Source of the DNA: Lineus longissimus
Lineage: Eukaryota > Nemertea > Pilidiophora > Heteronemertea > Lineidae
Assembly: GCF_910592395.1 (NCBI RefSeq)
Contig: NC_088325.1
Span: 1,738,001 to 1,802,000, forward strand
Direction of reading: 5' to 3'
Length of the DNA: 64,000 nucleotides
Positions within the stretch are counted from its first letter, which is position 1, and the number at the start of each line of letters is the position of its first letter. Below, piece by piece: positions 11,122-23,800 of this stretch. The notes under the pieces were generated by a model that searched no databases, was not told the DNA's origin, and worked only from the letters and a program-made list of their open reading frames with translations. Both the position numbers and the translations under genes were made by a program.

Positions 11122-11839
11122 TTATTCCGAACTTAGTTGTCTGAAGTCCAAGTACCCTCCATGCGTTACTGGCGCAACTGGATCTAAATACGCGTATGGT
11201 GACCCTTGCTCGTTTGCCATATTGTCGTTCGAACGACTTGTTACCTGGGCGCCATTCGAGCTACTTGGAGTCCGCCCATTGGACCCATTAGCTTGTCTTG
11301 AACTGCTCTCTGCTGTACTTTGGTCAGGCTGCGTGTCCTTGTGGATTCTTAGCTCTTTCTGTGCGTCTGTTACGAGGATTCGTAGGTCATTGTATGTACC
11401 TTCAGGCTCCTGTCCCTCCTGGTCGCTTATCGGATCGCTTAAGATATACTCCCCAGACTCATCGTCTGAGGAGCCACACTCCGTTTGATTTTGCTGAGGT
11501 GCAGGAACTGGGCGTTGACCTGGAACACCCTGCTGCCATGTCGCGTAATCATATGCACCCACGTCAGCGTCCACGTCATCGTCGGAATCAGCAGGCTCAT
11601 TCCCATGGACTCCGTGAACCGGAACGCGGTGCCCCGTAGGCAATGGTTGTGGGGGTTTTTGTCCATGCCAGCGTTCAGGGTTAAACACATCATTTACGTG
11701 ATCTTTCTCAATTTTGGCGTAGATGTGTACCTGAGGTTTTCCGGCTGTTGTGAATTCAACCCTGGTATCATCGTAATCAGCGTTGTCATTTGCCGGTCGA
11801 TGACACTGCCTCTTCCTCCATCGCAGTAGACCACGTTTC
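11122..11839 (-). CDS. Gene A cytoplasmic tail exon with one tyrosine repeat
   Basis: Starts after CTGTAG and ends at a stop at 11122. It opens with a stop-transfer stretch KRGLLRWRKRQ, then HIYAKIE, an acidic SDDDVDADVGAYDYATW segment and a single 63-residue repeat (about 11287-11475) with GEYILSD and GTYNDLR. It closes with SPYAYLDPVAPVTHGGYLDF. YNDL and YAYL fit YxxL/YxxPhi, used by SH2 and AP-2 adaptors; YLDP fits the YxxP type bound by Crk-like SH2 domains. No tyrosine fits the full ITIM consensus, since the residue at -2 is Gly or His. Confidence 0.85.
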
Positions 11840-14800
11840 CTACAGAAGTAAATACAGTTTTATTAGAGAGGCTAAGATCTGGAATTTGGGATTCTCGTCA
11901 CTCTTCGCGAAAAGCGATCAAGATCAAAACATCACTAGTGCATGGCAGGTTAATTTCAGATTGGTACATGTATGTCAAATGACTTTCCTCAATGATTCAT
12001 TACCCACCTCTATGAACCGTCAATGTTTGATAAAAATCTGAAAGATTATTTATCGAATACTTCATCAGCTAGCTTCATGTGTTAATAGCTTCTGGGATAT
12101 TAACTGTAGATCCTAATTATAGTGCGATCAAGAAACCAGTGTCGACAACTATATGCCCCCCCCCCCCCCACCTTCAACTTCACCGAAATCTGTCGCTGTT
12201 TTACCAACAGACCTGTATCCGAAGTAGCTTACCATAAAATAACAGCCAGAATGACGCCTGGTATCGCCACAATGCCGGCTCCAACAAGACCGCCTACAGC
12301 TGCTGTAAAGAAAAAAACGTTGGATGTTATCTTCATCAGACTCAGCCTTTTTAGCCCGACAGCGTGCAGTATATATGAATGAATACATTATCAGGACATG
12401 TTGAAATTAGAATCGACGTTTCTATGTTCGATCTGTCGAGCTTTTCTCTGTCCATTTTCAGCTAAAGCCAACCCCACTCACCTATGCTTGTCTTGTCATC
12501 AACCTCGTCATTGAAGACCCTGCTCCTGTATACAACATCACCACCATCTTCGACCACCATATAATAATAATATGACTTATCGGGATCAACAACAAATGTT
12601 ACATATGTATCCTCTTGTTTAGGCACGGTGTGAGTCATGCAGTCGGCCGTGCCGGTCAGGCAGTATTTGATCTTCAGCCCTGTATATTTTCCAGTCACTC
12701 GTTCCCAGCCCACGGTTACTTTTTTACCTATCCGATTCACACCTTTAAGGGACGTTTTGGGTTTCTCTGCAAAGTAGAAATACAAACATGTTTGAAGAAA
12801 TGGTTTAAACAATGGTCATGCATATGATGAGGATATGGGCAGGTCTAACGGAGAAATGAAATTGCCTACACTTGTGTGGTAAGCCGGTGACGGCACGCAA
12901 CTTGGCGAAGTTGCGAAATCGAAATCAACCATACCCCTATCTCATTAGACGCCAAGGCGGTTGGACGCATCTCATTTTCTTGTCCTATTCAAAGACCGGC
13001 CGCACTGCTGAGAGTAACGATTCATAGAAACCCATGACGTGCATCAGAGGTATTCCCCAAAAGGTAAATAACGCAGCTCAGGTGTGAACTAAACAACTGA
13101 AGAGATCGAATGTCTATAAAAGTCTCTAAAAGAGATCCACAAACCTGGTGTTTCCCCAAAAGCCACGTTGCTAAAGTTACTCGTGTGATTCCCCGTGTGG
13201 GAGTTCCTGCTGCGCACTCGAAACATATACCAGACATTCGACTCAAGACCCATAATCTTATGATACACGGCTTTCTTGAGACCTGGATCAGTTATTCCTC
13301 CTTCGGGAACCTCGGGGGCAACATTCCAGTTGTCGGCAAACTTCTTGTATTGGACGTAAAATCTCTGCTCCAACCCGCCATTGATTTCTGAGATCCATGT
13401 GAGCGTCGCTGCTACGGCAGTTGAATTGACAACTTCGAGTTTGCACGGTTTAGAAGGTGGACCTAAAATGAAGCAACAGTTGTGATATATTGTTATGAGA
13501 TGAATGTGCAGATTTGGTCTTTCAACGTCTCAGTGTTGGAATCATGAACTACATGTACATCAGTTTGGAATTGACGTCAAGATTTCCTGTGATGTCACTT
13601 TCTGACAGCATAGACACATATGCAGCCTTAAAACACAACCACAGGTGAATGGTACATGATGCGTTGTATTGACCTTCTAACATGTCCGAAGACCTTGGGG
13701 GGGAGGGGGGGATTTTACCCTAAAATGTCATTTGGCACCCAAACGGTTAACAGGGCAACGACCACGACTGTGTCGGATTTAAGGAATCAATACCGAGCTG
13801 GAGGTCCTTGGTTGTATAATTGCTTCTGGTTCATTCGAGTAGGTAATGAACGGTTGTGATTGATATTTAGGTGTTTGATACGCACTTCACTCGAAATTAT
13901 CGATGGAATCAAGGAATTTTGCCCTCCGGTTTTTTATACACTTCGAGATACATTATTACTGTAGACCTTCGTCTTCTGATTTTTTGATTGCCATTAAGCT
14001 CTTCTGGGTCTTTAAATAAATCCTTCAGAGTTCCTACAACCTCTCAGATTCCAATATCTCGAAACATATTAAATAATCTCGTGTAATTGGTTTTAGGGGG
14101 TAATTTGACGTAAATGTGTTGGCTTCAAAATTAAAAGAATTCGGCGGAATTTTATACCTACTGTGGGAACCATTCAGACTCTGCAAGCGCGTCTACACTG
14201 CTCCGCCCCCGAGCAGGACGCTCGCGTCACGCCTATCTGTACAATAGCTTGACCAATCATTACCTTTCTTACATCGTAATGTATTGTGATAGTTTTGTAT
14301 CGGTCATGTTTTAGATCAGTTCAAATAAAGTTATCTAGCACAGAGCAGATTGGCCTCGAACTCCTTCTTTCTCACTATTCGATACACGTAGTCACACTAT
14401 TAGATTCTTCTGGAACCCCATTCCTACCAAGGGCTTCAGAATTGACTATTATGGTGGCCATTGAAACACACCCATCTCCGTTGGGAAACCACTAACAACA
14501 GATGATACAACTTACCTGGTTTGAAAAGCTTAAATTTGAAATTCACTTGAAATCTGCTCGTTTTTACAGAGCACGTATAGTTCCCATAATGGGAGGATTT
14601 GACGTGTTCGATGGCCAACTTGCTCGACGTCGGGCCGGAAATGATTTTATATTCGGACGATGAGTTCGAAAGGATGTCGCCATCTTTGGACCAGACGTAA
14701 CCAGTTGTTGCCGGAGTCGGATTGGCGAGGATGAACAGTTCAAACGATGCCTCCTTGCCCATCTCACCCACCACGTCATACGTCATGTTGGCCTCTGGGT

Positions 14801-17800
14801 CTATTCTAGGAGAAACTGTGGGTGAAAAGGAAGTGTTCAGTGGCCAAGGCATAATGCAGTGTGCACTGCATCAAGGAAAGATTTTGTCAACTGATGAAAA
14901 CTGTTAAGTTCTTTTCAGTCCTTCGCCAGGACCTCTGTGAATTCCTTCTGCTCCTTCTCTGTAAACCCTTCACAGACATTATACTATGTTTCCAACTCTT
15001 TAATGACAATGCAATAATTTTAAGTGATTTGTTGTCAGACAGATTAGCTAAAGAATAGCTGTAACGGTATTCAAAATGATCACAAATATATGGAAAGGAA
15101 TTTTCACGATTTTCAGTTTGGATTAGAAGATTCAGTTAAATATATCAGCAGATATATTACAAAGAATGCAGAACCAAACTTACAATGCACAGTCAGGACT
15201 ACCCATGCCTGTCCCATCCCACCAAGATTCCAAGCCTTACACGAGTACGTCCCACTCCTATCGTATGGTATGCGCACGAACTCGAAAAACTTCCCATTCT
15301 GCGTGCTGGTCTCGGAGTCTTGGATAACCTGTTCCGCAGTGGAGCCGCTCTTCATCCAAAGCCACTGGTACCGCGAAATAATCTCTGGTTGGTGGCCGAC
15401 GCTGGTAGCACATTCAAACCGCACGAATTCATGTTCATTCACAGTTGTCTTACTGATTTTGACTTGAACATCAGGCGGAACTGAAAACAGAAGGTGTTAC
15501 TGATTAATCTAAGGAAAACCTAAGAGATTGGTGTAGCATGTTGAAGTCCAGTCCAGTCACCAAGTCTAACAGTGGATATATGATTGTGATTCTCCATCAT
15601 CTATCCATGGTTGGGCCTATGGATGGAACGTTGATAATCAATCGCCGTCATAGATCTATGGATGAACACTTTTTCCTGTGTAGTTGGTTTTCATTTGCGA
15701 AGTATCTGGTGCATCTAGAATTCAAGACAGATTACATTGTGTTTTGTATAACCCGATTCTTTTTCAACAAGTCGTGCCATATGAAACTTTAAACTCAACG
15801 CCCCCCCCCCCCCTGTAAATCTACAAGATCCCCCTCGAAATTAAAACTTGGATGGTGGCTTCTTTGAAGCTGTACCAACAGGCGCACCCTTGTTTCTTCC
15901 CACTGACAAGGCTTATTATAAACCGCGAGATGCGGAATGCGAAATCGCGAGATGCCAACCTCAGTGGGAGAACCATCCGCCACAGAATGTATTGCAAATA
16001 TTAAACCTGAAAAGGCGAATTTTCATGAGACCGAGACTATAGGGGGAGCTATCTCATCCATGGTAATCTGTCACAACCAATTCTGTTCTCGTCGATTCTT
16101 TTCTGTTGATATTTAAATGAGATTTCATACTTGGCGTGAAGCTACTCTCTTAATTGAGTGTCTGAGATGTGTTTAGTGTCTGTCACGTGCAGACTCATGC
16201 ATTACATTTGTGAGTCTGCCTCACGATTGGCTCATAGTGGCTACACACTGGCCACCAATCGGGAGCTAATTCGTAAAGGACAACGTATATTACAGTTAAT
16301 GGTCGTCGATGTTTTATCATGAATGTTTTATTGAAATAAGCAATACGTGCATAACAAGGGTCAAATTTGTGTAATTTATGAATGAAACAGAAAACTTATA
16401 GGACAAACTAACAGTTAGCATTTCTTTTGCGTCGTATAGAACATTTAAAACGTATGAGTATATTCCAAGGCGACGATTGTGCAACGACAGAATCATGTTG
16501 CGAATAACACAAATTAAATCGTTTAGAATTAGGCCCACGGCAATGGCCGCTTTAGCGCCACTGACGTTGGTGCCTAATAAGCCCCCCTCTTAGGAGGGGC
16601 TCTTAAGATACACGTGTGTGTGGGAGTATATACTGATTTGATGAGAAATAAAGAGAGTAAATATTGTATATCCTACAAACAATTTTTTTTGGTATTTTTC
16701 TGAATTAACTCCGTTGAGTTTACCGATTTCTCCGCGATCTTCCGGTGGTGGTTGCTATCCCATTGGTTGAAATTAATTTAAATTAATTTAAATCTTCATG
16801 GGAATTCGCTACATCATATGCCTAAGAAATTGGCCAATTATATTAATAATATTTTTATTAGAGAAATATCCGTCCTAATAATGACAGAAAAGGGTGGTTT
16901 ATTTCAATTTTGTGTCGACATGATCGAGGTCACGTGACATAAAAACAAAACAATCGCACACACCCGTCCAAAAAAGGCACTTTAAGAAAAACAAATACGT
17001 TTTTCCAGCTTAAAACCACACTGACGACTTAGTTATATTGGTCTTCTGCCCAAATCTGAAGTATCAAAATGAATCACAAACTAGAACTAGCTCTATTTAG
17101 CAAAAGTTGCGTGAAAAATTCGGGTGAGCGACATTCTGCACCCTAGCGGCCAATAATTAAACTACTTTCAGCCGTCTGCTCCGGTCTCGTTAGGGAGTTT
17201 TTCCCAAATGTACGCGATGATGACGTGCCCCATTAACAGGACGTAATATCTATTTTAAAATGCGTTTCCAAAGTGAATGCATGAGGACAACCTATTTGTG
17301 TCGTATATCACTGGAAACGCTCGATTCCCGTGAATAAGGACAATCACAATGTATTACATTACCAAAACAAAAATGTGTCGGAAGGAACTATATGGATGGT
17401 CCCATCGCACCCCCCCTCCAGCAGTATGACACAGAAGGGCTAGTTGACTGTCCACCGGGGGGGTTTGGGGGGAGCTTCCCCCCAACGCACTGGTAAAAAC
17501 CTATGTCGACGGAGGGGGGTTTGGGGGGTGTCCCCCCATTGTAACAGCTGTAGTTGTTAGAGCTTGCACTTAACATATGCTCGTAGGGGGGTTCGGGGGA
17601 GCTCCCCCGACCTAAAGGGGGGCTCACTAAGTCCTTGACTTTACATATTAAGCCCCCCTCTTAGGAGGGGCTCTTAAGATACACGTGTGTGCGGAAGTAT
17701 ATAATGAATGATTAGAAATAAAGAGAGTAACTATTGTATATCCTACAAACAATTTTTTTTGGTATTTTTCTGAATTAACTCCGTTGAGTTTACCGATTTC

Positions 17801-20800
17801 TCCGCGATCTTCCGGTGGTGGTTGCTATCCCATTGGTTGAAATTAAGTTAAATTAAATTTAAATCTTCATGGGAATTCGCTACATCATATGCCTAAGAAA
17901 TTGGCCAATTATATTAATATTTTTATTAGAGAAATATCCGTCCTAAATAATGACAGAAAAGGGTGGTTTATTTCAATTTTGTGTCGACATGGTCGAGGTC
18001 ACGTGACATAAAAACAAAACAATCGCACACACCCGTCCAAAAAAGGCACTTTAAGAAAAACAAATACGTTTTTCCTGCTTAAAACCACACTGACGACTAA
18101 GTTATTTTAGTCTACTACCCAAATCTGAAGTATCAAAATGAATTACAAACTAGAACTAGCTCTATTTAGCAAAAGTTGCGTGAAAAATTCGGGTGAGCGA
18201 CATTCTGAACCCTAGCGGCCAATAATTAAACTACTTTCAGCCGTCTGCTCCGGTTTCGTTAGGGAGTTTTTCCCAAATGTACGCGATGATGACGTGCCCC
18301 ATTAATAGGACGTGACATCTATTTTAAAATGCGTTTCCAAAGTGAATGCATGAGGACAACCCATTTAAGTGTCGTATATCACTGGAAACGCCCGATTCCC
18401 GTGAATAAGGACAATCACAATGTATTACATTACCAAAACAAAAATGTGTCGGAAGGAACTATATGGATGGTCCCATCGCACCCCCCCCCCCCCCCCTCCA
18501 GCACTATGACACAGAAGGGCTAGTTGACTGTCCACGGGGGGGGGGGGGGGTTGGGGGGAGCTTCCCCCCAACGCACTGGTAAAAACCTATGTCGACGGAG
18601 GGGGGTTTGGGGGGGGTGTCCCCCCATTGTAACAGCTGTAGTTGTTAGAGCTTGCACTAAGTCCTTGACTTTACATATTAGTATTAGGCTAGGATGTGTT
18701 ATGATTTGTAGGGTAGTTGTAAAACAAGAAACACAGAAACAAAACAGAAACACAGAAACGCAGAAACGAAACGCAGAAACGAAAATCAAACGGGTTTTCA
18801 TAAAAGTTGGAATCAAGCGGCACGCCGATACTTTCCTTGCCCAATCCGTTGTTATTGTCGTTTAAAAGTAAAATCTGAGGTTGGTGGGTTGCGGCCAGTC
18901 GGAATGCAATAGAGTTGTTGAGGGGATACATGGAGCAACTTGGGGGGGGGGGGGGGGGGGGAGGGGGCGGCACGATATGGGTGAAGTCTTTTGAGGTGGT
19001 GGTGTAGTACTTTGGTAGGCTCGATTCGATTCCTACAGCATGTTATTTCAAATGAAGGTGCAGTGCAACATCTTGCCTTGTAGTGTTCAATTTACATGAA
19101 GTACCAGGATCATCCTACAAATCCCGTCTGATGCAGCACTAAATGCAAGGTACGGTACCAGTACATGGGTGGATCATTTCGACGTTATGTGAGACGTGAG
19201 AGACCAATTTTGGCGACTAGAATAGAGTAAAGTGGGGGGGGGGGCGGGTGGGCACTAGACTTGGACTTGGAGTAACTCAATCTTGCCTGCCCAGCTGCTG
19301 CCTTTAAATAGTCCCTTTAAATATCTGTTTATGTTAATGAGGTTGCAGTAGGGAAGTTCAGCCTAGTGTCGTGCACAGGCCATGGAATGTACAAAAGAAC
19401 AGGACTCGCTATTCGAAGGACTATTTTCTATTTACGCCGTGTAGTACATACATGTAGTGTATTGGGGAGGTCAGTGTAAATAGAAAATAGTCCTTCGAAT
19501 AGAGAGTCATGTTCTATTGTACATTCCTAGCAGGCCTATGGTCGTGTTCTGGTCATTGGTCATGCCGACTTACTGGCGACTCATATCGATCATAAAGTCC
19601 TCATGCCCTACAGATGGTGGATCGGCATGGTCATGGGTTAGATTCCTGTCCTCGAGATTGAGTGGTGCTTTGGTCATCACTCATTGGTAGACCCATCTGC
19701 AGTGCGTCAGTGATCGGGAAGGAGGACCATTTTGTCTTGGAGGCAGAGCCTTTTTAATTGAGATGAAGATGACAACTGATGGAAATTAACATCATTCAGA
19801 TATGGATGACTCATGGCCCAAGACTGTCAGGAGTGATCTCATGAAAATAAAGTGGGGCCGTTTCGACTTGGGGCCGTTTTTGGTCAGGGGCACGATCAAG
19901 GTCGGATGCTGCCAATCTGCGCACACGTTGATGAGGCTAAAAGGGGTATTGGGAAATGAGCATTCCTCCTTCCATTCCGACTGAATACCAGTTTTAGCTA
20001 CACCCGCGTTCGCGGCCACAACCATGGCAACAAGATGGAGTCTGCAGACCAGAATTCGCCACAAGACTGGTTTCTGCGTTTCGTTTCTGTGTTTCTGTGT
20101 TTCTGTTTCGTTTCTGTGTTTCTTGTTTTACAACTACCCTGATTTGTACGGCTACTCCGCCCCCCAGCCGGACGCTCGCGTCACGCCTATCTGTACGATA
20201 GCTTCACCAATCATTACCTTTCTTACATCGTAATGTATTGTGATAGTTTTGTATCTGTCATGTTTTAGTTCAGTTCAAATAAAGTTATCTAGCACAGGGC
20301 AGATTGACCTCGAACTCCTTCTCTCTCACTATTCGATACACGTAGCCACACTGTGAGATTCTTCTGCAACCCCATTCCTACCAAGGGCTTCAGAATTTAC
20401 TATTAAGGTGGCCACTGAAATAGACCCATCTCCGTTGGGAAACCACTAACAAGAGATGATACAACTTACCTGGTTTCAGCTTAAATTTGAAAACTTTCAC
20501 TTGAAATCTGCTCGTTTTCACAGAGCACGTATAGTTCCCATAATGGGAGGATTTGACGTGTTCGATGGCCAACTTGCTCGACTTCGGGCCGGAAATGATT
20601 TTATATTCGGACGATGAGTTCGAAAGGATGTTGTCATCTTTGGACCAGACGTAACCAGTTGTTGCCGGAGTCGGATTGGCGATGATGAACAGTTCAAACG
20701 ATGCCGCCTTGCCCATCTCACCCACCACGTCATACGTCATGTTGGCCTCTGGGTCTATTCTAGGAGAAACTGTGGGTGAAAAGGAAGTGTTCAGTGGCCA

Positions 20801-23800
20801 AGGCATAATGCAGTGTGCACTGCATCAGGGACAGACTTTGTCAACTGATGAAAACTGTTAGGTTCTTTTCAGTCCTTCGCCAGGACCTCTGTGAATTCCT
20901 TCTGCTCCTTCTCTGTAAACCCTTCACAGACATTATACATGTACTATGTTTCCACCTCTTTAATGACAATGCAATAATTTTAAGTGATTTGTTGTCAGAC
21001 AGATTAGCTAAAGAATAGCTGTAACGGTATATAAAATGATCACAAATATATGGAAAGGAATTTTCACGATTTTCAGTTTGGATTAGAAGATTCAGTTAAA
21101 TATATCAGCAGATATATTACAAAGAATGCAGAACCAAACTTACAATGCACAGTCAGGACTACCCATGCCTGTCCCATCCCACCAAGATTCCAAGCCTTAC
21201 ACGAGTACGTCCCACTCCTATCGTATGGTATGCGCACGAACTCGAAAAACTTCCCATTCTGCGTGCTGGTCTCGGAGTCTTGGATAACCTGTTCCGCAGT
21301 GGAGCCGCTCTTCATCCAAAGCCACTGGTACCGCGAAATAATCTCTGGTTGGTGGCCGACGCTGGTAGCACATTCAAACCGCACGAATTCATGTTCATTC
21401 ACAGTTGTCTTACTGATTTTGACTTGAACATCAGGCGGAACTGAAAACAGAAGGTGTACTGATTAATCTAAGGAAAACCTAAGAGATTGGTGTAGCATGT
21501 TGAAGTCCAGTCCAGTCACCAAGTCTAACAGTGGATATATGATGGGGATTTTCCATCATCTATCCATGGTTGGGCCTATGGATGGAACGTTGATAATCAA
21601 TCGCCGTCATAGATCTATGGATGAACACTTTTTCCTGTGTAGTTGGTTTTCATTTGCGAAGTATCTGGTGCATCTAGAATTCAAGACAGATTACATTGTG
21701 TTTTGTATAACCCGATTCTTTTTCAACAAGTCGTGCCATATGAAACTTTAAACTCAACGCCCCCCCCCCCCCCTGTAAATCTACAAGATCCCCCTCGAAA
21801 TTAAAACTTGGATGGTGGCTTCTTTGAAGCTGTACCAACAGGCGCACCCTTGTTTCTTCCCACTGACAAGGCTTATTATAAACCGCGAGATGCGGAATGC
21901 GAAATCGCGAGATGCCAACCTCAGTGGGAGAACCACCCGCCACAGAATGTATTGCAAATATTAAACCTGAAAAGGCGAATTTTCATGAGACCGAGACTAT
22001 AGGGGGAGCTATCTCATCCATGGTAATCTGTCACAACCAATTCTGTTCTCGTCGATTCTTTTCTGTTGATATTTAAATGAGATTCCATACTTGGCGTGAA
22101 GCTACTCTCTTAATTGAGTGTCTGAAATGTGTTTAGTCTGTCACGTGCAGACTCATGCATTACATTTGTGAGTCTGCCTCACGATTGGCTCATAGTGGCT
22201 ACACACTGGCCACCAATCGGGAGCTAATTCGTAAAGGACAACGTATATTACAGATAATGGTCGTCGATGTTTTATCATGAATGTTTTATTGAAATAAGCA
22301 ACACGTGCATAACAAGGGTCAAATTTGTGTAATTTATGAATGAACAAACTAACAGTTAGCATTTCTTTCGCGTCGTATAGAACATTTAAAACGTATGAGT
22401 ATATTCCGAGGCGACGATTGTGCAACGACAGAATCATGTTGCGAATAACACAAATTAAATCGTTTAGAATAAGGCCCACTGCAATGGCCGCTTTAGCGCC
22501 ACTGATGTTGGTGCCTAATAGTATTAGGCTAGGATGTGTTATGATTTGTACGGCTACTCCGCCCCCAGCCGGACGCTCGCGTTACCCCTGTTTGTACAAT
22601 AGCTTGACCAATCATTACCTTTCTTACATCGTAATGTATTGTGATAGTTTTGTATCTGTCATGTTTTAGTTCAGTTCAAATAAAGTTATCTACACAGAGC
22701 AGATTGGCCTCGAACTCCTTCTCTCTCACTATTCGATACACGTAGCCACACTATGAGATTCTTCTGCAACCCCATTCCTACCAAGGGCTTCAGAATTGAC
22801 TATTAAGGTGGCCACTGAAATAGACCCATCTCCGTTGGGAAACCACTAACAAGAGATGATACAACTTACCTGGTTTCAGCTTAAATTTGAAAACTTTCAC
22901 TTGAAATCTGCTCGTTTTCACAGAGCACGTATAGTTCCCATAATGGGAGGATTTGACGTGTTCGATGGCCAACTTGCTCGAGGTCGGCCCGGAAATAATT
23001 TCATATTTGGGCGTTGAGTTCGAAAGGATGTTCTCATCTTTGGACCAGGTGTAACCAGTTGTTGCCGGAGTCGGGTTGGCGATGATGAACAGTTCAAACG
23101 ATGCCTCCTTGCCCATCTCACCCACCACGTCATACGTCATGTTGGCCTCTGGGTCTATTCTAGGAGAAACTGTGGGTGAAAAGGAAGTGTTCAGTGGCCA
23201 AGGCATAATGCAGTGTGCACTGCATCAGGGACAGACTTTGTCAACTGATGAAAACTGTTAATTTCTTTTCAGTCCTTCGCCAGGACCTCTGTGAATTCCT
23301 TCTGCTCCTTCTCTGTAAACCCTTCACAGACATTATACTATGTTTCCACCTATTTAATTACAAAGCAATAATTTTAAGTGGTTTGTTATCAGACAGATGA
23401 GCTAATGAATAGTTGTAACGGTATTCAAAATGATCACAAATATATCGAAAGGAATTTCATAAGGATTTTCAGTTTGATTAGAAGATTCAGTTAAATATCT
23501 CAGCAGATATATTACAAAGAATGCAGAACCAAACTTACAATGCACAGTCAGGACTACCCATGCCTGTCCCATCCCACCAAGATTCCAAGCCTTACACGAG
23601 TACGTCCCACTCCTATCGTATGGTATGCGCACGAACTCGAAAAGCTTCCCATTCTGCGTGCTGGTCTCGGAGTCTTGGATAACCTGTTCCACAGTGGAGC
23701 CGCTCTTCATCCAAAGCCACTGGTGCCGCTCGATGTGCTCCGGATAGCCTCCGCTGGTAGCACATTCAAACCGCACGGATTCATGTTCATTCACAGTTGT

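Noticed and set aside
12149-12388. Alternative frame through the transmembrane exon (ESDEDNIQ...)
   Set aside because: It uses an acceptor out of phase with the FN3 exon or loses the hydrophobic helix. The TTTCTTTACAG acceptor gives the right phase in all three genes.
15090-15484. Plus-strand frames over the C2-Ig exons
   Set aside because: Antisense shadows of well-supported Ig exons. They recur in every module because the exons do.
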